Notes: a model not told the origin generated them from the letters alone. Positions 29,233 to 40,115 are shown, counted from the stretch's first letter. The stretch is DNA of 64,000 nt from Salivita marina (GCA_038144425.1 JAYQNS010000002.1:682001-746000), one strand, 5' to 3'. Made by a program: numbers and translations.

Positions 29233-29560
29233 GACCTGAGTGTCCCGCAAGGGGCCTTTCTTGTTGCGGTCTCTTCCAAGACTGTTCACGGTTTCTGCGG
29301 TCACTTTAGAGTCAATCTGAAGTCGATTTGGGCATCTGTTGCTTGTAAACCCCGCAACTCAACCAGGAATCTTCTGCGCGCGAAGAACACGCCAACTTTC
29401 TCCTTTCTACCCCGGGGAGATTGAAAGAAAAGCTTACGGCTAGCGGAAGTCTTGCTTCCGCTTGTGGCTCTTGGCTCTGTCGAGGTTTCAACCCTCGTGG
29501 AGATTTCTCGCTGTCGCGGGTAAGGTCAAAAGGTGCGGGTTTTTTCATAAGGTGCTGGGT

Positions 29561-30839
29561 ATGAACAAATCGAGTCGTCGAATCTTTGCGGTTTTGTTGG
29601 CAATTTTTTCAGTGTCGGTGAGCTCAGCGGAGCCTCTGGAGATTCCTGGGATTAACCAGATTCCAAAGCGACTATATGGGGCTGGCATGATCCCGAACTA
29701 CGTGATCATGGTGTCTCAAGGCGGCGAAACTATCTTTTCCGAAGCCGCGGGCTATATCGACATCACAGCGACTCGGGAGGTTGACGAAAACTCGATTTAC
29801 GCAATCGCTTCGATGACGAAGCCGATAGTTTCCACCGCCATTCTCCAGTTGATTGAACGGGGGCAGCTGGATTTGGAAACCAAGCTCAAGGATATCTTTC
29901 CTCAGTTCGCTTTTATGATGGTCGCCCCTAAGGGAGACATGAGCGCGGCATTCGAACCCGCGAAGGAGGATATTACGATTCGCCACCTCCTGACCCACAC
30001 GGCAGGGTTCACTTACCCCCGGCCGTTCTTGGAGTTGGTGATGTGGCCGACCTTTATGATGAGCTCGGCATCCTCTTTCTGCCCACTCAAGAGGAGTTCA
30101 TCGAAACCATCAGCCAGGTTCCCCTCGTCGCGCATCCCGGAGAATCGTTCAACTACTCAATGGGAGTCGACATTCTTGGCGCGGTCATCGAGAAGGTAAC
30201 GGGCCAAAAACTGTCTCAGTTCATTAGGGAAAATATCACTGTTCCCCTGAAGATGATCGATACTGACTTCTTTGTGCCGGAAGAGAAGCGAAACAGATTC
30301 GTTCGCGTATATGCCCCTGAGGATATAAACAACGCAGCCCCGCCCAGTCTCGCCGGACAGCCCTCATGGAAAATCAGCGAGACGCTCTACTTCGGAATAC
30401 CTTTTGACCTATTTGGTCGCCAAAGCAGTCGCAGGGAGAGTGGCGGCGGAGGGATTTTTTCTTCCGCGTCAGACTATCTGCGTTATGCCTCAGCAATTGC
30501 GCTCGGAGGTGAGCTCGATGGCGTCAGGATATTAGATGCGGAGACGGTAGAACTTCACTTCACAAACCTTATGCCTAATTTGGGATTAGAGGCGTTCGAA
30601 GCCAACTTTGGCCCCTCCGCGCAATTTATGCAGTTCGCTGGGGGCTTTGGCATCAAACTAGAGAGCGATGGTACAGGCGCCGCCGACTATGCGTTTTGGG
30701 GAGGCGCGGCAAACACTTTCTTCTGGATTGATCGGGACAAAAAGATTGCGGGGCTCTTTTTCTCCCACATCTCTCCGCCACGGTACAACGTGATTGAGGA
30801 TATTGAGCAAGCTGTTGATCTTGCGTTTGAACAAAAATA
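29561..30839 (+). pseudogene. Secreted beta-lactamase-fold serine hydrolase, frameshifted
   Basis: ATG at 29561 gives a signal peptide (IFAVLLAIFSVSVSSAEP). The SxxK motif is intact in IASMTKPIVSTAIL, LLTHTAGFTY follows, and YSMGVDILGAVIEK supplies the YxN-type Tyr. The frame changes near 30033 (GGAGTTGGTGATG), equivalent to one lost base, then runs to 30839. Intact length about 426 aa. Class C beta-lactamase/DD-peptidase-like periplasmic enzyme of unknown substrate. First gene of the unit 4 operon. Confidence 0.8.
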
Positions 30840-30855
30840 AGCCGGGAAGATTCAC

Positions 30856-32136
30856 ATGCCTAGCTCTCTGATGAGGCTTTTTGCGCGCCGCCTCGGTTTT
30901 TCGATGTTACTCATGGCGGCGGGTTCAGCCCTAGGCTCGGAAGACGAGCTCCAGCCGTTGCGAAACGTGTTGGACCCGATCCTTGAGTCAACATTCATTC
31001 CTGGGTATCTAATCACTACGTTTGACGCCGGTGGGCGCACGGCCGAAGCATCCGCGGGCATAACCCGAGATGATTCAGAGAGTCTCCCTCGCGAGGATTC
31101 AATTTTCGCAATCACCTGGATGGCAGAGCCAATAATTTCGATAGCAATAGCTAGGCTTGTCCAGCAAAACAGGCTAAGCCTCGACGAAAGAGTGATGGAA
31201 TCATTTTCTGTTCGCGATGGGGGTGGAAGTCGCGTTCTGGAAGCCCCCGAGACTCTTAGAGGGGCCACGATTAAGGATCTCCTTCGCCATACCGCAGGAA
31301 TCCAAGCTAAGGCGCAGGAGAGGTCATACAACGGGAGCAGACAAGGCGTCGCAAAAGGCGTTGATATCTCGATCGAGAAGCTGGTCGCAAGCAATGGCCA
31401 AAGTTCGCTTGCCAGTGTTGCAGAAGAGTTGGTCGCCAACGCAACTGGTCAGGCCGGTTTATTTCGGTACTCCCATAGCTATGAAATTTTAGGAAGAATT
31501 ATTGAAATCAGAACGGGATTGCCCCTCGATCAGGCTCTTAAGGATCTAGTTTTCGATCCCCTAGAAATGCAGGACACCTTTTTTCAAGTGCCGGTAGACA
31601 AGCAGGGCCGAATCGCCCAACTCTACACCAACCGTATTCCGACCTATCCCGTCCCGGGGCAATTTAGATTAATTCAGCCCCATCCCGCTTTCCCCGCCGG
31701 TGAGCAGAACATCGGAGCCCAAAGTCTTTCGTGGAAGAGTCCGACACTCGGGCTTCTTTCTACAGCGCAGGACCTCCAAAAATTTCTTCAGCTCCTCTCG
31801 AATGACTTTACAGCGCCTGACGGCAGACCATTCTTAGAAAAGAATCTGGGCGTTCAATTTTTCTTAACGGATCAGCTCGGTGGATCTTTCGGGTCTGATC
31901 CACTCGTTAGCAGTTTTGGCCGTCATGGCGAGGGCCTAAGCTTTTCCCTGGCATCAGCGATGAAATTGAAGGACGACGGATCTAGGGAAATTGATTACAT
32001 CTTTTGGTGGGGCCTAGCGAATACGTTGTTTTGGTTTATCCCAGACCAGGAGCGGGCGGGAATTTTGTTGACTCAGCATGAGCCGGCCCAATACAACTTG
32101 ATCGAGGAGCTCGTTTCAGCCTCGAAGAATCTATAA
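30856..32136 (+). CDS. Beta-lactamase-fold protein lacking the catalytic Ser and Lys
   Basis: 426 aa, ATG at 30856 after GGGAAG, with a signal peptide (LGFSMLLMAAGSALG). It aligns with the preceding gene product (SIFAITWMAEPIISIAIARL against SIYAIASMTKPIVSTAILQL): SxxK has become WxxE. The HTAG block and YSHSYEILGRIIE remain. It is therefore likely a binding or sensing protein, not an enzyme. Uninterrupted over its whole length, which argues that the change is not simple decay. Confidence 0.8.
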   Translation: MPSSLMRLFARRLGFSMLLMAAGSALGSEDELQPLRNVLDPILESTFIPGYLITTFDAGGRTAEASAGITRDDSESLPREDSIFAITWMAEPIISIAIARLVQQNRLSLDERVMESFSVRDGGGSRVLEAPETLRGATIKDLLRHTAGIQAKAQERSYNGSRQGVAKGVDISIEKLVASNGQSSLASVAEELVANATGQAGLFRYSHSYEILGRIIEIRTGLPLDQALKDLVFDPLEMQDTFFQVPVDKQGRIAQLYTNRIPTYPVPGQFRLIQPHPAFPAGEQNIGAQSLSWKSPTLGLLSTAQDLQKFLQLLSNDFTAPDGRPFLEKNLGVQFFLTDQLGGSFGSDPLVSSFGRHGEGLSFSLASAMKLKDDGSREIDYIFWWGLANTLFWFIPDQERAGILLTQHEPAQYNLIEELVSASKNL

Positions 32137-32146
32137 GGGGGCGACC

Positions 32147-35100
32147 GTGCAGATACAGACAAAGCTTATTGGGCTTGCGGTAATTTCAACCCTATTAGCC
32201 TCTGCCATAGTCTGGACTGGCGCCTCGGAGCGTGAGAGAGCGGCGGAAGTATCCTACGCCCAAGCTCAGTGGGAAATATATAAGGCCGCTTGGCAGCAAG
32301 CGATTGAACGAAAAGCACAGCAATTCGATGAATTTGACGCTGTCGGTTCAAGGGCGCCGTTTTGGAATGCGAAAAACCCTGAGCCCCTGGACTTTAATTT
32401 TGGTGTATTGGGTGGGTCTTCATATTTTACAAACGAAAGTGATCAGATTTCAGGTGGCGTAATAAAAAACCCAGTTTCAAGGGGGCTGTCAGGGCGACAA
32501 CTTGATGATCAAGGAAGAAATTTTCTTCGCGCGTTCTTTGGGCCGGGCATGCAGAAACGGCAGCTCTCTTATGTTCGTATTTGGGATTCTTCAGCTGCCC
32601 AGACCCTCTACTGCTATAAATCGGTTTTCCTTCGTTCCTCGAATCCCTGTTCGAAAGCAGAATCGCCTTACTATCTATCAGAAGATTATGTAGGTGAAAG
32701 CTTTCCCGGACTTGCTGCTCTCAGTGAGAGTTGGACCGGCTTCTCGATCCACGCCAGCGCTGATCAGGAAGACTATTTCCTAGTAAAGATTTTTCAGGCC
32801 TCACTGTCTGGCGAAGACTTTGTCTTCGTCGAACTTGGGCTTGCTGCCCAGGATGTCGTGACGAGCTTTTCCGAAGAGCTCGGGCTGACTGAAACCCGAA
32901 TCGTTAATCTTCAAGCCTCTTCCTATGACCAGGATTCTAGAGAGTTTTTGCTTTCGGAAATACTTGCCGAAGCGCAGAAGGGCGAAGTGGAAGCAAGAGA
33001 TTTGGCCCGCGGGATATCTGCATTCAAAGTCCCACTAAGCGGCGATTTTTCTGGCCCCCCTGTGTATTTGACTGTAGTTCAGGATATCTCAGCACTCGCG
33101 GACGCACGCGCCGACCTAAACTCTGTCATTGCCTTAATCACGGCCGCAGCAGTCGTTCTGCTAATGGGGCTTGTTTATCTTGTTCAGCGATCAGTTTTTT
33201 AGGGGCCTGGACTATGCTATTGGGATCCTGCAACGGCTCACTGAGGGGAGATCGTTGCGGAAATCAAGCGTCCATCGTCCATTTTCCTAGCGCGCGACGA
33301 TGAAGTCGGCAAACTGATACACGCACTGCGGTTGTATAGCAGGAAGCTGCGTGAGCTCGAAGACCTTCAAGTCGCAATAACGCAAGATAGGCAGGAGCGT
33401 GACCGAATTGTCATCGAAAAAATGACAACTCTTGCAAATCAGCTTGAGGGGGGCGCGAGGACGCTTTTGCTTGCTGATATTGAGAATATGAGCGAGGCGA
33501 TGCGAGAGGCTTCTGCCTCCAGCGACGCCGATGCTGGGGGGCGGGAACGTTCGTCTACCGAGTTGTTAAGGGCTGCATTTGAGCGAATGTCAGGCCAGGT
33601 CGTTTCGTTGATTGAAGTGAGGACAGCGGAGCTTGAGGGGGCGCGAGACGAGGCGAAAGAGGCAAGTTTAGCGAAGAGCAAGTTCCTCGCGAACATGAGC
33701 CACGAGCTTCGTACTCCACTGAACGCCATCATTGGATACAGCGAATTGCTCCTTGAGGAAGCGGAGGATGATGGGCTGGATGCGATGACGGGCGACCTGA
33801 AGAAAATAATTGATTCAGGTAAGCATCTCCTCTCGCTTATAAATGACATTCTCGATTTGTCCAAGATTGAGGCTGGCAAGTTGGAGATTTTTGCCTCGGA
33901 CTTTGATTATGAGAATCTGATTAAAATGGTCTCAAACGTTTCAGTCGCTCTCGCGTCAAAAAACTCCAATCGCATTACTTTTAGTCAGGATAATGCTGTT
34001 GGAACGGTTTTTAACGACGAGACGCGTATTCGACAAGCATTGCTCAATCTAATTTCAAATGCTTGCAAATTCACCGAGAACGGCGATGTTGAAATTAAGA
34101 CCGAGGAGCTGCCTTCCGGTCTAGTAAGAGTGCTAGTAAGCGATACCGGGATCGGAATGACTGACGATCAAATGGCAAAAATATTTGATGATTTTTCGCA
34201 AGCTGAGTCTGATACCACAAAAAAGTTCGGGGGAACCGGTTTGGGGCTCTCGATTACAAAGCAGCTTGTAGAGTTGATGGGCGGCGAGCTTTGGGTTGAG
34301 AGCGAGATCGGAAAAGGGTCGACCTTTGGTTTTACGTTTCCGAAGTCCTTCAGTGCTTTAAGTTTGGAAGATGGAATTGCGGATGGGGGGCGGCAGGCGG
34401 TTGACGAATCGCGGTGGGCGGTTTTGGTAATTGACGATGATCAGAATGTCCACGAAATTCTGAAGCGGCAATTAGAGAAGCGGGCAGTCCAGATTTTTTC
34501 CGCTGGAAGTGGGTCTGAGGGAATTGATATGGCTCAGCAGCTTCGACCTGACCTGATTATCTTAGACATCGTGCTTCCTGATCAGTCTGGATGGAGGTGC
34601 TTTCCCACTTCCGTGGCCATGCAGAGCTGAACGAGATCCCGGTAGTTGTCTCCTCCATGATTGACGATCTCACTTCTGGTGCGGCGCTGGGAGCGCGGGC
34701 TACGTTACCAAAGCCGGTGAGTAAGGAGCAGCTCTCGTCGACGTTGAGGTTCGTGCTCGGGTCCGGGCTCGATGGAAAGAGGGTTTTGATTATTGAAGAT
34801 GACGAGAAAACACGGGAGGTTCTTGAAAGAAATGTTAGCGACCTAGGTGCTGAGGTCCTGTCTGCCGCTGATGGTGAAGAAGGGTTTAATCTCTCCGTTG
34901 CAGAAGGGAACTTGGATCTAGTCATATTAGATTTAATGATGCCCGGCATAGATGGATTCGATTATCTTCGCCTTTTGCGGGACGCTCGTCCCGAGTTGCT
35001 TCAAAGGGTTGTAATTCACTCCGCTCTCGATATTGATGAGTCAGTGAAAGGAAGCTTGCGGAGCTCGGTTGCAAGTTTGTTCCTAAGAGCGCGGACTCTG

Positions 35101-35150
35101 AGCTTCTTCATCTTCTAGCTGAGGTCAGTGACACTCTAAGGACAGCCTGA
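32147..35150 (+). pseudogene. Hybrid histidine kinase with periplasmic sensor and two receiver domains, frameshifted
   Basis: GTG at 32147 after AAGGGGG. TM1 (about residues 7-24), a periplasmic domain of about 300 residues, TM2 (VIALITAAAVVLLMGLVYLV), HAMP, HisKA with the phospho-His in NMSHELRTPLN, HATPase (NLISNACKFTENG, DTGIGM, GTGLGLS), then REC1 (IDDDQN, LDIVLPDQSGW) and REC2 (IEDDEK, LDLMMPGIDGF). Frame changes: about 33200 (one extra T), 33247 (one G short), 34596 (one G short), 35060 (one base short). Domain order is complete, about 1000 aa. Cotranscribed with two periplasmic proteins and a channel. Confidence 0.8.
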
Positions 35151-35151
35151 G

Positions 35152-37022
35152 TTGAGGCGGATATTTGACAGCCTGCTTCTATATACTCTCAGAGGCCGGG
35201 CGCACCATTTGCTTTCCTTGCCCTCATTGTATTGATCGTTAGTCTTGCAGGTGGGCTCGGATTCTTTGTCGCAAGCGGGAAATCTAGCGGGGTATGGCAG
35301 AGCCTTTTCTGGGCGTTTACGCGGGCAATCGATACTGGTTCTCTCAATGAGGACTGGGCTACCCCTCCGGCCGTTAGGGCTTTGTCTCTTGGGATATCAG
35401 TCATCGGCCTGGTCCTGGTGGGCGGTTTGATTGGATTTATTGCCTCAGGAATCCAGACCGTTGTCCTTGATATTCGCGACTCAGCAGACGTAACTCGGTT
35501 GGAGGGTCATTACATACTGGTTGGATTCGGGCCTCGGATGATTCCGGTATTGCGTGCCCTACTTTTACGAGGCGCAGATTCGTTCGTTGTTTTTTCGAAA
35601 CTACCTGGTCAGAAAATTCGCCAAAGCCTTAAAGAAGCAAATATCGATGGCTCTAAAGCATCTGTTTACCCTGTTCGGGGAGAGCTAGTTCAGGCCTCCG
35701 ACCTTGATCGGGCCTCCTTTGCGCGGGCGAGGGGCGTGATTTTTTTACAGGAAGGCTTTGCGAAGACAATTTCTGACTTTGTAATGATGCGTTCCTTGCA
35801 CGTTCTCTATCCGAATAACAAGATAGACAGCCAAACGGTTGTTCTAGAGCTCTGCGACCATAAGAGCTTAAAGTCAATCGGCGGTTTTCAGCAGGGTGCC
35901 ATTCCGTACGTTTCCGAGAGGGAGTTGGTCAGCAAAACCCTACTTCAATGCGCGCGCTTTGGAGGATACGGGCGCGTTTTTGAAGAGCTCTTTCTATCTG
36001 GTCGGTTCAGTACACATCGCAGGGGTAGCTCAGGTTTGGAGGGGGTAATCTTTTCTGACTTGTTAGCCGCTTCGGTCACGCACATACCCCTAGGAGTGCT
36101 GCTTCCGCCACTTGAAGCCGGCAGTGACGCAAAGCTGGTCCTCAATCCCCCAAGTGATTACGAAATCGAAGACGGTGACCAGATCTTTTGGTTTGGTCCG
36201 GCGGGTAAGTCGGTTCAGCTCAAGGACTTGCATCAAGCAACTCCGCCCCAGACTGCAGCAGCGCGGCCGGCAAAGGGATTCTCTAAGGTTCTCATACACG
36301 GCAACAGTGAATGCGTTCCGATTCTCATTTCAGAGCTTTCCGCTCATTCTCCTGCTGGCGTGGACATTGTTTGGCTTGCTTCTCCCTCTGGGGATAACGA
36401 TCCTGAGGAAGCTTCCCGTGCTTTCCCCGTTTCTAATTCAAGTATCAAGGAAGGCGGCCTTCGTGTTTTGAGAGCGAATTTTTTCACCCAGGACGTTCTG
36501 GAAAAGGCTGAGTTAGACGATCTCGATGCCGTCTTCCTCTTGGCTGATGACGCGCTTAGCGTTGTAGAGGCTGATAGCAAAACCCTTGGATTTTTTTATG
36601 ATGTGAAGGCTGCTCTAGGTGCGGGGAAAGTAGCAAGGCAGCCGGCAGTCTTTGCTGAGGTTGAAACGGAATCTACTGGTAAGGTTCTTGAGGCCTCGGG
36701 TGTCGATACAGTGCTGATTCGAGAAAAATGGATTGGTCTGCAAATGGCCGAGCTTGCCGTTTCCCCTGATTTTCACCCCGTTTTCAAAGAACTCCTGAGC
36801 GCGGGCGGAGTTGAGATCGCCATTAACGATGTGTCGGACTATTTAGTGGGTGAAGAGCCACTTTCAGTGGAGTCGGTGCTGCTCAAGGCGCAAAGCTTGA
36901 GTGAGATTCCAATCGCATTTCTCGATGGCAGCGGTGACGTGTCGATGATAACGGAGCATAAATTTGCTCCGACGGAGCTTGGGACGAAATTGGTGGTAAT
37001 TGGTCATCAAATCTATTCTTAG
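35152..37022 (+). pseudogene. CASTOR/POLLUX-like ion channel with RCK/TrkA-N domains, one N-terminal frameshift
   Basis: Likely start TTG at 35152 (RRIFDSLLLYTLRG), 1 nt after the kinase stop. One base is missing near 35200, after which FAFLALIVLIVSLAGGLGFF continues to 37022. A pore-like region (WQSLFWAFTRAIDTG) and a second TM lead into two Rossmann domains (HYILVGFGPRMIPVLRAL; KVLIHGNSECVPILI), as in POLLUX/DMI1-type channels with RCK gating. About 620 aa. If the frameshift is a read error, the channel is intact; the frame from TTG 35232 alone gives 596 aa. Confidence 0.72.
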
Positions 37023-37034
37023 GGAGGTATTTTT

Positions 37035-37397
37035 GTGGCGACGTTAATTCTGATCGTTGAAGACAACGAAATGAATCGGGACATGTTATCCAGGCGCCTA
37101 ATTAGGAAGGGTTTCGAGGTTGCTATGGCGTTTGATGGTCAAGAAGGCATTGAGAAGATGAAGGAGCTTAAGCCGGATCTTGTCCTTATGGACATGGGAT
37201 TGCCCGTCAAGGATGGATGGACTGCGACTAGCGAGGCTAAAGCTGATCCGGCCCTTAAGGACATCCCGATAATTGCCCTTACGGCTCATGCTCTTGAGGC
37301 AGACAAACAAAAAGCTCTAGCAGCGGGGGCCGACGATTTTGACACTAAGCCCGTAAATCTACCTGGACTTCTCGAAAAGATAGCAAAAATTTTGTAG
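37035..37397 (+). CDS. Single-domain response regulator (CheY/DivK type)
   Basis: 120 aa from GTG at 37035 after AGGGAGG. One REC domain: acidic pair EDNEMN, phospho-Asp in LVLMDMGLPVKDGW, Thr in IALTAHA and Lys in DTKPVN. No output domain. It can relay phosphate with the hybrid kinase of the same operon, 12 nt after the channel gene. Confidence 0.93.
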   Translation: MATLILIVEDNEMNRDMLSRRLIRKGFEVAMAFDGQEGIEKMKELKPDLVLMDMGLPVKDGWTATSEAKADPALKDIPIIALTAHALEADKQKALAAGADDFDTKPVNLPGLLEKIAKIL

Positions 37398-37404
37398 CTA
37401 GAAA

Positions 37405-37926
37405 TCAGATAAGGAGCTTCGTCGCCAAGCTCTTCGCCGAAGCAAGTGCGGGTCCTGGGTCCATGGAAGGATCTCCGTAATAGGCTACGATCGTTTCCAA
37501 GATCGTCTTTTCTTCAATTTCGTCTGCCTTGCGAGAAAAGCTCGATTCAGATGAATCACCGTGTGAAACCCACCATGCGACTGCGATCCAAAAAAGGAAT
37601 TCCTCTTCATCCAAGAGTCGCCCTAATTCATTGGCGGTAAGGGCTACTTTCAGACGGGGAGACTCTGTTGTTGAAGAAATAGAGAGTTCGTGTTTGATAA
37701 GGTCAGCGAGTCGCTGAACAAGATCGTAAGTACTTGAGCGGCCGAAGATTGATCGCAGACTGTCTAACTCTTTTGCTGCGTAGCTTGTCGGATCTTCGGA
37801 GAGTTGGTCGAGGAGCCGCTCAAGAAGCTCTTTTTCGCCAATCGAGAAGACAGAATCCGACGCAGCAAGTATGCCTGCGAGCGCAATCCCAGGAGCTTTT
37901 CTAGTGTACTGAGAGAGTGACGCCAT
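37405..37926 (-). CDS. Uncharacterised soluble protein, paralogue of the unit 3 protein
   Basis: 173 aa, begins MASLSQYTRKAPGIALAG. Shares ASDSVFSIGEKELLERLLDQL and LLDEEEFLFWIAVAWW with the protein at 25070-25555, the same order and spacing; the C-terminal IVAYYGD region also aligns. No signal peptide or clear TM. It converges with the response regulator, 7 nt between ends. Function unknown. Presence in two different units next to membrane modules suggests a shared regulatory role (inference). Confidence 0.72.
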   Translation of the reverse strand: MASLSQYTRKAPGIALAGILAASDSVFSIGEKELLERLLDQLSEDPTSYAAKELDSLRSIFGRSSTYDLVQRLADLIKHELSISSTTESPRLKVALTANELGRLLDEEEFLFWIAVAWWVSHGDSSESSFSRKADEIEEKTILETIVAYYGDPSMDPGPALASAKSLATKLLI

Positions 37927-38151
37927 AGTCTCTTGGCTGTTTTGTGTCTCGGTTCGTCAATAGTACACGGTGGAGTGGCGGTAGGTTGGGAGTAGAGGGC
38001 TCAATTTTGGTTCCACTTTGGGACGTGAGCAGGAATCTTCCAGCAGCCTAGGGTTGGCCACGGCTAGCAGATTAATTCGGATTCAGTCCCTTTCCTTGGG
38101 GTTTTCAGTGACTTATGGAAATTGGGGGAAGCCCTGAAAATCGATGAGGAT

Positions 38152-38170
38152 GTGGGGACTTGCGTGGGGA
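38152..38170 (+). promoter_or_regulatory. Right-end heptamer pair of unit 4
   Basis: GTGGGGA at 38152-38158 and 38164-38170, 12 nt apart, with the second ending 57 nt before att core 5. Confidence 0.7.
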
Positions 38171-38227
38171 CCGTACCGATTAATAGAAAAATACGTTGTA
38201 AAACAATATATTAGATTTGTATTTGGA

Positions 38228-38244
38228 TCCCGTCCGCTCCGCCA
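38228..38244 (+). repeat. att core 5
   Basis: Exact 17-nt copy of the tRNA-Asp 3' end, preceded by GGA and followed by TATC. The terminator-like hairpin on its right is cut after GGTCCCGCA, where the sulfatase remnant starts. Confidence 0.9.
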
Positions 38245-38260
38245 TATCCTAAAGGTCCCG

Positions 38261-38950
38261 CATTATCGTTCTGGCCGATGATTTGGGCTGGATGGATGTG
38301 GGCTACCACGGGTCGGGAGATTAAAACCCCCGTGCTCGACCGCCTCGCGCGTCCGAGGGGGTGGTGTTCACTCAGTTTCATGCCCAGCCTACGTGTAGCC
38401 CTACCCGGGCGGCTGCTAACGGGCCAGTCCCCTCCAGCGCTTTGGCATTACTCAGCCGCTGTCCAAGCTCCAACCCCGAGGCCTTAGCGTTGCAACGCAA
38501 ACCCTTGCGGACCACCTGAAGACCGCGGGCTACCAGACGTTTTTGACGGGGAAATTTTACCTATCATCCGAAGGCCCGGGTTTTGACCATTTCTGGCAAA
38601 TCTTACCGGTTAGGGCATTGGGATCACGTGCACGGCGGTGGGCTGGACTGGCAGCGTAAAGCAGCGTTTACACCTCCCACCTCTTGGCCGCAGAGGCCCA
38701 GCACTTGATTCGATCGCGGCAGCGAAACCAGCCATTCTTCCTCTACCTCAGTTTCATCCGCCTCATCTGCCTAACGAGGCGCCCTCGGCAGCGCTCGAGC
38801 CCTATCAGGGCATAGAAAACCCCAACCGACAGGCCCATGCCGCTATGGTGAGTGAGCTGGATCGTGCCTCGGTACCGTTTTGCAAACGGTAGAGGAGGAG
38901 GGGCTCAGTCAAGACACCCTGATTTGGTTTTATGAGCGATAACGGACCCA
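38261..38950 (+). pseudogene. Sulfatase remnant
   Basis: Pieces in several frames spell a type I sulfatase in order: IVLADDLGWMDVGYHGS, KTPVLDRLA, FTQFHAQPTCSPTRA with the formylglycine motif C-S-P-T-R, TLADHLKTAGYQTFLTGK, GFDHFWQ, QPFFLYLSFI and a final SDNGP. At least four frame changes and internal deletions make it non-functional. The 5' end is missing: it begins where the hairpin after att core 5 is cut. Confidence 0.75.
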
Positions 38951-39098
38951 CAAGGGGCCCTTTTATTTGTAATTTTTTCCGACCGCTACGCAATTCCTCC
39001 GCCAGCCCGCTGCTGCCAATTCAGATAAGTAAAACCAACTGGCCTTCCGTAAGCGCTGGCCGCTCAAGAATTCTGGCGGCCTCCTCTTTTCAGTTTGC

Positions 39099-40115
39099 TC
39101 AAACACTTAAAAAATCTAAAAGCTGTGCATCTACAAACGCATCATCTTCCGGGCTAAAGCCTGGAAGCCCAGCCATATGTCCGCTGGAAGACTCGATAAC
39201 CGTAAGTTTAGCGTTGCTCATCAAAGCCTTTTCGGCTTCATTGTCAGCCACTCGAAAATAGAGGTCTGTATCACACGGCATCATTAAAAATGGGATTTTT
39301 ATGGAGCTTAGTGCTGCACTTAAATCGCCATTGAAGGAGCTATTATCCGATACATCTGCAGCCATCCAGGTCAGCGTCTGGGCATAGAGGTCGGCAGGTA
39401 CCCATGAGGTAAACAAAGATTTAAGGCTCTCTATGGCTCCAGCGACATCGGCTGCACCGTTCTCCAGGTGCTTGCCCTCACGATACCAGTCCTGGGACAT
39501 GGCCATTGTGGCTCCTACACTTGCGACAATTGTCAAAATCTTGGGGTCCCATTCACTACATGATGAATCCAACCAATTCGGGGACGCCTCCATCGTCGCT
39601 TTATAAACGTGAAGCATTGCCAAATTATGTGCTGAAGTTTTTGCAGAGCCACAAATGGAGCATGCCCTTTTGACCAGATCGGAATGAAGCGCTGCCCAAT
39701 GATAGGCCTGCTGCCCGCTCATGGAAAAACCGGCTGCCAATTGGACGCCCGTCACTCCGAAATGCTCCTCCAGCAAACGACGCTGCGCCGCCACGTTGTC
39801 GAAGGGAGTGACTAAGGGAAATTGTAGACCTCGAAAGGAAGCTGATGCGTTGCTAGGTGAGGTTGACTTGCCGTTGGTGAACATGTCGGGGACGACGATA
39901 AAGTATCTCTCAGGATCGAGGGCTTTTCCCTTGCCAACATACGGATTCACTTGGTCATGAGTACCTGTGTACCAGGTGGGAAAGATAATGACATTGTCTC
40001 GGTTCGAATTGAGTTTTCCGAAGGTTCGATAGCCTATAAATGCGTTGGGAAGGCTAATTCCCGATTGGAGGGGGAAATCTCCTAAAGCGTAACTTCCAAC
40101 AGTTGTCTGGCTCAT
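39099..40115 (-). CDS. MetX-like alpha/beta hydrolase (homoserine O-acetyltransferase family)
   Basis: 338 aa. Begins MSQTTVGSYALGDFPLQSG. The nucleophile elbow is GFSMSGQQAYHWA (MetX proteins have GGSMGG), with later Asp in CDTDLYFRVADNE and His in SSGHMAGLPG completing a triad. The relaxed elbow suggests a hydrolase or an acyltransferase with another substrate, not a dedicated methionine enzyme. No signal peptide. Same strand as the GST, 183 nt away. Confidence 0.8.
   Translation of the reverse strand: MSQTTVGSYALGDFPLQSGISLPNAFIGYRTFGKLNSNRDNVIIFPTWYTGTHDQVNPYVGKGKALDPERYFIVVPDMFTNGKSTSPSNASASFRGLQFPLVTPFDNVAAQRRLLEEHFGVTGVQLAAGFSMSGQQAYHWAALHSDLVKRACSICGSAKTSAHNLAMLHVYKATMEASPNWLDSSCSEWDPKILTIVASVGATMAMSQDWYREGKHLENGAADVAGAIESLKSLFTSWVPADLYAQTLTWMAADVSDNSSFNGDLSAALSSIKIPFLMMPCDTDLYFRVADNEAEKALMSNAKLTVIESSSGHMAGLPGFSPEDDAFVDAQLLDFLSV

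Larger units (their letters stand above)
29015..29560 (+). other. Gene-free right end of unit 3 and left end of unit 4
   Basis: 546 nt holding the variant heptamer pair, att core 4, a terminator-like hairpin (TGTCCCGCAAGGGGCC) and a CCCCGGGGAGA stretch that weakly recalls the dispersed repeat. Nothing coding is supported. Confidence 0.55.
29233..38244 (+). mobile_element. tRNA-Asp array unit 4 (9.0 kb, signalling operon)
   Basis: Bounded by att cores 4 and 5. One plus-strand operon runs from 29561 to 37397 (two beta-lactamase-fold proteins, hybrid histidine kinase, channel, response regulator) and faces one minus-strand gene (37405-37926). No recombinase. Intergenic gaps in the operon are 1-16 nt. 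Confidence 0.75.
37927..38260 (+). other. Gene-free right end of unit 4
   Basis: 334 nt with the promoter region of the minus-strand gene, the heptamer pair and att core 5. Nothing coding is supported. Confidence 0.6.
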
